Origin: Synchiropus splendidus
Taxonomy: Eukaryota; Chordata; Actinopteri; Syngnathiformes; Callionymidae
Reading direction: 5' to 3'
Assembly (NCBI RefSeq): GCF_027744825.2
Contig: NC_071336.1
Location: 10,851,001 to 10,915,000 of the forward strand
DNA: 64,000 nucleotides
Position numbers and translations under genes: made by a program
Shown here: positions 56,932-64,000 of the stretch, one piece after another
Numbering within the stretch: position 1 is the stretch's first letter
Layout of the letters: each line of letters opens with the position of its first letter
Notes under the pieces: generated by a model
Databases searched by the model: none
What the model saw: only the letters and a program-made list of their open reading frames with translations
What the model was told of the DNA's origin: nothing

Positions 56932-57954
56932 TTCTGACCAAATCCCACGTTTATTCCAATCGGGAAGATTGCATTGCTGCATCTTCGCGGTTTCACCACA
57001 CGGTGGAACCAGATATAAGAATATGATCATGCGACTGTTGGATTTTGAAGTGTCTCTGAAGTGTCTTGCTCATTGTGTATTGCACAAATCAAAACAAAGC
57101 TACATATCTATAAAACGATATTTATTAAACATGATCAGCCCGTCCAAATGTAAAACCATGTGGGACACAATATCATTTTTTATCATTTTTTGAACATCCG
57201 ACATCGGCCGAATCACAACAAAAATACCGCCCTGAAAAAAAACAACCTTCTTTACACTACACTACAGACGATGTTAGATATGTCATATTCCTTTTCACTT
57301 CAAGAATACATTTGAACTAATAAAACAAATAAGGAACATGAGTTAATCAAAAGCATCCAACATCCATTTTTGTTTTTTGGATGGTTTCACAGATGAATTT
57401 ACATTTGTGAACTCTGCTTGCAAGGAAGCATCCTTTTGATGAGGCAAACTCGAAACAAATGAGCTGAACTAAGCATATTAAAAGCTTTTGTAGACCACAT
57501 AAATGGACATGCTATATTGCTATATTGGGGCCCAGACCCAGAGTTTGACACGTGTACACACATGTAGCCGCAGACTTTGTATCTCAAAGTGTTCCCATGA
57601 GCATCGCATGTGCAGAGTGAACATGAGTTTCCCACAGTGGCATGTGGCATGTGGTCATAATGCACTGACGACACTTCTAACACATGGGTGATAGAAATAT
57701 GAAATATTAAAACACGACAACTGTCTGTTGAGATGCCCAAAAATCAGGAAGAAGTCTACAGAATCTTGTTCTGGTTCTGATTGGACCGTTGGTAAAGAGC
57801 TGAATGACTGACTGCTGAATCAGCAGAGGCTGAATGATTATTGACCACTGCAGTGATGCATCATGGGATAATTAATTAAAGGAGAACTAATGAGACTGCA
57901 CAATATTGATGACTCAACTGTGAGCGTGTGTGTGTGCGCGCGTGTGCTTAAGCA

Positions 57955-58190
57955 AATCTATCCTAGTGAGGTTCAATTTTGGGAAAAGGAACCCCCTGGT
58001 GGGCCCTTAGGTAAGCCTCAATTTGAGGATGAGAGCTTCAAAACGACTGGGTCATTACCATTGGATTTAAGTTTGGTTAAGTGTTCTGGTGAGGACATTT
58101 GTTTTGGATGGTTAGGTTGAGGGTGAGAGGCTGGGGAAAGCATTATGGACCCCACAAAGATGGTGCGACAAACCTGCGTGTGTGTGTGCC
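57955..58190 (+). repeat. GT-flanked fish interspersed repeat fragment
   Basis: GTGAGGACATTTGTTTTGG, GGTTAGGTTGAGGGTGAGAG and CTGGGGAAAGCATTATGGAC, between two GT tracts, resemble a dispersed repeat I recognise from teleost genomes. I cannot name its class with certainty. Confidence 0.45.
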
Positions 58191-58489
58191 AAGCCATGAG
58201 TTCATCTGCTTTCCCTCTGCCACCAGAAAGAGGTAATGTACATGTGTGTGCCATGTGTTTGGTGTGATTAAACTTCCTCTTTTAGTTATTGTAGTCATGC
58301 TATCATTTTGTTGCAACCCATTAGTGGTCAAAGCTGCCAAACATTTGCACCAGGAGTCCAACAGGTGTCCTGTTGCATTGGGGATATAGCTATTCAGAAC
58401 ATGTAGTCACCGTATAATGATATTTTCCTGACCTCCTTGATGGAAGAATCAGGGATGGAGATGAGTCAGCCTGCATGACAGAAAGTCCA

Positions 58490-58850
58490 GAAATGGATGC
58501 ACTTCCCATGTCAACTGAGGAAAGCACACCTCCCTCAGCTGGTGCAGTTCCACACCTCCATAGTAGAATCTGCCGTCACCTCCTCCCACTCATGGTATTC
58601 AGCTGCTGCTGTCAGGGGCGGACTTCAGCCGATTATCCCCTCTGCTGCCAAAGTAATGTGCTGCACCTCCTCCATCTTTCTAACCTCCCAGACCTTGAGC
58701 CTGGAGGTAGGGTGATGCTGACCCCTCTCACCAGGGACACCAGATGTTTGACCTTCTCTCCTCAGGCTGGAGCCTGAGATCACTCAGCAAATGCTCAAAT
58801 TTTAACAAGTTTCGTCCCTTAACTATCCACCAAATGAACCCTCCCACAGC
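58490..58850 (+). pseudogene. decayed LINE reverse-transcriptase C-terminus (L2/CR1-like)
   Basis: From about 58509 the frame reads QLRKAHLPQLVQFHTSIVES. After loss of similarity and at least one frameshift, a different frame from 58720 reads DPSHQGHQMFDLLSSG. Both peptides belong, in this order, to the C-terminal part of ORF2 of L2/CR1-type non-LTR retrotransposons common in fish. Frameshifts and stops show it is dead. No 5' part or 3' tail repeat was found. Confidence 0.75.
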
Positions 58851-60004
58851 CCCTGGCTTGCTCTGACTCTTTTTCAATTGTCTTGCACTGAAGAAACAAT
58901 ATAAATTGACCTCTTCTTCACAACGTGGTGACCCCTAAAAATGTTAACAAATTGGCTGTCACTTAATTTGCATGTCTTGTCATATTCACTGTCTGACAGA
59001 ATTTAATTGATGAATGACTGAGTGAATTCATATCAATCTAACTCATGTATTTAATCAATAAATCATGTTGAATGAACTAAAGTTTCTACCCAACAACCTG
59101 ATCAGCTAATGGCACACACCTGTTCCACTGCTGTGAACCAGATCATCGCACCCATGCAGGAGACTTTGCTCTTTCTTGGTTATTTCTGGTGCGTTCTCTC
59201 TTCGTGTTCACATCCTTGGTAAAATTTGTCTGTTATCTCACCCCTTGTTCGTCTTGTCTTCTTGCTCTTTAGTCCGCCCTTCTACCTGTGCTTGAGTTTT
59301 TGAGTACCTCATTTGTTTCTGTTGCATTTCTATGTTTATCACCACATGTCTGACCGTCATGTGTCTTTCGCATTCATGGACTTGTTCTCTATGAGCCTGA
59401 CTGCCATGTGGTTGTGTTAGTGTTCCGATTCTTGTTCTCTTTCTTGAGTTATTCCTGAGTTCTGTTTGTTTTCTGCCAATTCAGTGACACCCTCGTTCTG
59501 TTTGCTACTGGTTACCGCTTGCACTAGGGTTCCATGCACATACGGTGGTCCCTGACAGATTTTCTTCATTTCTTTTCTTTCATTTTGACAGCCCCTCGCA
59601 ACACTCTCGGCATATATTGGCCCCTATAAGGAAATTGAAGTGCCCGCTCGTGGTCTCAAGAGTCAGGCAAGTGCTAACTACAGCCAATTGTAAAATATAC
59701 ACAACTATCATGTCACTCTGGACGGTGAACATCCATAAACCGCCCAGAACCGGCGTTTGTTGAAGCTAAAGCGTTGTATTTTTCCCAGCAACAGCAATGA
59801 TGTGCACACGCTCACCTGCTCCTTGAGAACGGTTTCTAATGTTAATAACCATTATGAAGATGAATGCTGAGATTAGTGTTCATTTCCCTGGAGTGTTAAC
59901 ACTCACATCAGAGCCCTGCTTCCTGTCATCAAGGATCCTCCACTCGTCCCTTTCTAATGTCGCTCGGCTGATGATGACATTAACATCAGAAAGAACATGA
60001 GGAC

Positions 60005-60150
60005 GGTCCGGGGCGGAAGCTTCATCCAATGTAGATATGTTAATGCAAAAATTAACAGCTTGTCATTGATGTCATCACTTGTGTGGCATAATGGACAGCG
60101 AACATATGTGAGCTCATCTTGTTAATGTGACACTGATCTGATTAATGCAC
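60005..60150. promoter_or_regulatory. candidate conserved non-coding element
   Basis: GATATGTTAATGCAAAAATTAAC, GTCATTGATGTCATC, GGCATAATGG and TTGTTAATGTG...GATTAATGCACC give a dense set of homeodomain/POU-like motifs in repeat-free sequence, just left of a GA microsatellite. Confidence 0.35.
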
Positions 60151-60152
60151 CT

Positions 60153-60153
<1 letters not shown>

Positions 60154-60185
<32 letters not shown>
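60154..60185. repeat. (GA)n microsatellite
   Basis: About 16 GA units. Confidence 0.95.
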
Positions 60186-60189
<4 letters not shown>

Positions 60190-60884
60190 ACGTGATGAGA
60201 GCTGTGGTTTGCCCACGTTCATTAGATGCACAACAAAAAATGGCACACTTGAATTTGATGTTCGTCTTAGCATTCATGGGGAGGGGTTCTCCATCTTTGT
60301 CAAATGGAGACCAAAGCAAAGACAGGAAGCAGATCTTCCAAATAAAACTAGACCAGAACTGACAATGACAAGTTGTTTCTTCTCCCCTGTTTTCTCTCTT
60401 TGCTCTAGATATGTCAGAGGACGGAGTACTTTTTGGTCTGGTGGTGGGGACAAGCCTGCCGGAACGTTGGCCATATTTGCGTGGCCAATCTGGTTGTTTG
60501 CATGAGGCTCAAACATGGATCACTAAGATTATGTGAGAAAATAAAGCCTGGGTTTGAGCTTGCTGACCCTTGTTCACAGGACTGAGTGGGAGTTTCTATT
60601 AATGAAGCCAACCTCTCAACCTAAACCTTCCCTTCGATACAACATTGCATCAACACCTCAAACCGCACCTGTGCAAAAACTGCAGTTGTGGGTGTGACAC
60701 ACATAGGCACATTTGCACTTCAGTTTGAGATGTGCTACCTTAGCTGGATGATTTGCGGTGTCCTTGATTGTGCACTGAGTTTGAGTTAGTGCACCTAAAT
60801 ATTTACTACATCTGCGCCTTCCTTCACTAAAACAATTGGAATTGCACATTTGCAGAAAAATTTGACAACTGATGTATTCCCTTT

Positions 60885-61064
60885 ATTTATTCCCTATTCA
60901 CACAGACACAGTAGGGGCGATTTCAGAGAGTCCAATTCACCAAGTGAGCATGTCTTTGGGAGGAAACCAGAGTACTTGGGGAACCCTCACACATGCACAG
61001 GTAGATAATGCAAGCCTTCTTGCTGAGAGGCAGCAGTGCTAACCATTGCTCCAATGTGCCGCCC
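60885..61064 (-). mobile_element. mermaid/DANA-like SINE, partial
   Basis: On the minus strand it begins GGGCGGCACATTGGAGCAATGG, followed by the CTGCCTCTCAGCAAGAAGGC-type region and GTTTCCTCCCAAAGACATG, all landmarks of the tRNA-derived fish SINE. The tail half is missing. Confidence 0.72.
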
Positions 61065-64000
61065 TTGTTCCAACCAGTCAACCACATTAACCAATTAGGC
61101 GCCAGCTGAATGAGCGGTACCAGACTGACCATTGATTATTTCAGTCATCTGACTGGTTGAACTATGTGCTTAACAGGTAGGAGCCTCTGTCAATAAACGC
61201 CACTTAAAAATCTGAAAAATAAAGGTCAAATAACTTGAAATAAATATGTTCATGAATAAAGAAAAGCAGGACAGATAAAAACATTTGTGTCTCTGGTAAC
61301 TAGAGACAATATTTCACGGAAGCAGTGTAAATACCTGCAGATAAGAAGTTTTATTACAGCCAATCTAGAAGCAATGAAGAGACCCAAGTGAATCACTTTA
61401 GAGAAACAATTGCGTAATGATCCGTCTCAGAGAGGAAGAGTCTCAGAAATAAACAGCATACTAAATTGTTTCTCTTCCCATCAGTCTTCAGATGCAAACT
61501 TGCAGGATGAATTTCAACAGGTAATCTGGGAAAAAAATGTTCAACATGAAACGCAATCTGATAATACTACTTTTAAAAGTGTGCAATGTAAATGGCTAAA
61601 GAGAATATACATAACATCATAAATTAAAAATGTAAACATAGTGGTGGGTTGTGCATTTCAGTCACATCACATTTGTTCCTAGGTAAATGAAAACACCTCA
61701 TCATAGCATCAATATAACGCCACGGCTCAGGAATCCATACGGCATCACACTAACACAATACATCACCGTAATATGGGCTAGTTGAGCGACATTTAATTTC
61801 CGGACCATTGAACATCGATAAGCTCGCACTCACAGTTAAGAGAAGTTATAAATAGGCTCAAAACTCAAAAGTAAATGGAGATTTTTAGTGATTAATCAGC
61901 AGAATTTGTACAACCAAAAGTAGACTATAAACTGTGCATTGTTGCACCACGTTATTTACATTATAAATAGCAGGTAAAGTAAAATGTAAAAAAAATTACA
62001 ACAAAGGTTTTCGCTACTCTGATGGCTCCATCACCCTCGCTAATAAATCTCCCTATTTCATGGTTTCATACGCCGCATATATATCAAGGTCAGTGCATGA
62101 CCTGTGTATCATGTCATGTCCCATGCTGACCTGTGTGAGAGTGAGAGCTATCGCCACTGACTGTCGCCTCTGTTGATTGCGAATAGTGTAGGTAGATTTC
62201 ATGGTACTTGAGGACACAAACTAGATGATATACTGCATGATATGGCTAAAAACTCTGCCATATAGTACAAGCAGGTGGGTATAATATGGCAAGGCTATGT
62301 AAAACTGCAGTCAGGAATTGACTGATTTATTATTTTTTTCTATTTATTAAAAAGTTTTCTCTTCTTGTGTTCACGCCAGTGCAGAAGGCCTGACAGCAGA
62401 CCCCTGATGTTAAGTCAAAGCATCAGCCCAAGCCGGGGGCGACAGCAGCATGGCTGACTCTCTCCAGACCTTTGAGACAAGTTGTTCAGGAGTTGATGCT
62501 CTCTTATCTTGCCACTTTCCCTTCTTTTTCTCTTCCATTTACACATAGAAATTGTGTCTTATTGGTTAAAAAAAAAACGAAAAATGAGAATTTGATCAAA
62601 TGAAAGCAAGGTGAGGCTTTTGAATCAATAACAGTTCCAGGACAAATGAACTTCCTGGTGCTGCAAGACTTCTGTTGATGGAGTCATTAACAATCGTGTG
62701 GCTCATATGTCTCCAGGTGAGCTCTGATGTAGTGATCCAGACTTGACACTGGCAGGTTCTTATTGACCCGCCTGTCAGAGTGTGAGTCGATGCCACGAGC
62801 TAATGAAGTCATCAATCCTTCTCTTAATGAACCAAGATATAATGAGGCTGTGGAATCAGAGCTAAACGTTCAGTCTCGGCGTGTGTGTTTTACTTAACCT
62901 GCTGTTTCACCGTGAGGTGGAAAGTTACCACGCTCTCTTGTGTTTTGCTATAAAACGTTGCTGCTGATGAATCCTCCGTTGTGTTTGCACACATAGAATG
63001 ACCTCTTTTGTCGGGCTGCACCTTCTTTTTATGTTCCTTGATAAGATAAGAGCAAAAGTATGGAATGTTTCCAAAAAGCAGGTTCGTCGCACTGATGAAT
63101 AAGAAACAATAAATCTCAGATTGGTTTACGCAATCCGCGTTGCTATAGTAACAGATAAGCAAACAGGTGTCAGGCCCAACTGTATTTTTGAAATGAAGTG
63201 GTACACAGAACACTCACACCCACACATGATCAGACACACACGTGCTCAAACAAACACACTGTTATACAATAATAACGGCTTGTGTAGCAACTGATATGCG
63301 GGAGTGAAGAGTACAGGTTATGTCCCCTGGATGGAACTGAACTGTATCTTGAATACTGATTTTAAAAAAACTTTCTAAAATCCCCAACGCTCCATTTTTT
63401 AGGGTGCATTGATTCTATCCCAATGATACCTGCAACCATCCAGGTAATCCAGACTATTCTTGTCCAAGAGGGTGACCTCAATTTCCGATGATCAGTAATG
63501 AACACACAGCAAACTCTTTGCAAGCAGCAAAAAGCTTGCTGAACCTCACCCGGAAGAAACAATACCTCACCATGGTCATCCTTTCACAGGTGGTTTGCTC
63601 AGCAGAGTGCCATCTGTGGATGAAGCCGGATGAAGATTCATGGCCTCCTGGACAGGGAATAGAGTGCCTCTTGTTGAACTTTATCATTGTTATTGGTCTC
63701 GGCTGAGGTAAAAGTTTTACCAGCACTTAACAGTCTGTGTTTTGTGCAGGACTTCAAGTGTCAGGAACACGCGAGTGTTTTATCAGGTCAGTGTTAAAAC
63801 TGACCATAGAGTGTGAGAAGTGTCACGGCAGGTTCTTTCTCTTCTCTCTGAATCAACCTGGTAATCAATAAAAGTGCTGAAAATTGTGCAGTGTAATGTG
63901 AGTAACGTGACCCCCTCACGTGCCACATTTGGTATAAGATTTTGTAATTTCACGTGTTCTCATTCTCATGTTAAGACGACGAAATTCATTTGCATCCAGC
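61065..64000. other. intergenic region without recognised gene
   Basis: AT-rich, apparently unique sequence. ORFs up to 107 codons have no recognisable family, and I see no transposon ends or microsatellites of note. Confidence 0.6.

Larger units (their letters stand above)
56051..58474. other. intergenic region without recognised gene
   Basis: No exon recognised. Contains a CTCF-like motif (56668-56685), an ATT repeat (56869-56931) and a fish interspersed repeat piece near 57955-58190. Confidence 0.6.
58851..60884. other. intergenic region without recognised gene
   Basis: The segment 59120-59540 is T/C-rich with repeated CTTGTTC/TTGTCTT words, possibly transposon-derived, but unassigned. 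A candidate conserved stretch (60005-60150) and a GA repeat follow. No exon recognised. Confidence 0.55.

Noticed and set aside
56731..57193. Poly-Asn and poly-Leu ORFs
   Set aside because: Artefacts of the ATT repeat.
59120..59540. T/C-rich stretch considered as an LTR or 5' end of a retroelement
   Set aside because: No terminal repeats, primer-binding site or coding remnant could be seen.
1..64000. CRISPR arrays, operons, phage or plasmid functions
   Set aside because: The tandem repeats present are microsatellites or satellites without regular unique spacers, and the only gene is spliced and vertebrate.

Overview
The window is vertebrate nuclear DNA, almost certainly from a teleost fish with a fairly compact genome. 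The evidence is GT-AG introns interrupting one conserved gene, two introns under 100 bp, many CA/GT and GA microsatellites, relics of a tRNA-derived fish SINE family, two non-autonomous hAT transposons and a decayed L2/CR1-type LINE. There is no bacterial or viral gene organisation, and nearly all open reading frames longer than 60 codons are chance or repeat-driven.

The one gene I can support is nfib (nuclear factor I/B), on the + strand. Ten coding exons lie between 17310 and 26968. They encode the C-terminal 373 residues: the linker after the DNA-binding domain plus the whole proline/serine-rich transactivation region, ending at a TAG stop. All splice phases agree. The start codon and the large exon encoding the CTF/NFI DNA-binding domain lie to the left of base 1, so bases 1-17309 are the 3' part of a large intron. 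That intron contains no recognisable exon but several AT/homeobox-motif-rich stretches that look like conserved non-coding elements.

Bases 26969 to about 31200 are the probable 3' UTR. It has two candidate poly(A) signals (31064 and 31175), three miR-29 seed matches, a full 8-mer miR-153 match next to the distal poly(A) signal and two Pumilio-type motifs.

From about 31.2 kb to 64 kb I find no protein-coding gene. This fits the gene-poor territory expected next to a developmental transcription factor. It holds candidate enhancers (near 32.0, 37.4, 43.6, 44.4, 44.6 and 60.1 kb), CTCF-like motifs, a CCAAT/X-box/TATA cluster near 55.25 kb that resembles a promoter, two hAT MITEs with target-site duplications (32734-33487 and 41432-42239), SINE and LINE relics, a 26-bp C homopolymer and a 75-bp tandem repeat. 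My main interpretation is that the window is the distal half of nfib plus its 3' regulatory landscape. No wholly new protein system is visible. The most unusual points are the altered reading frame of the terminal exon, three perfect DR1 motifs, the miR-29 cluster and the TE/CTCF architecture.
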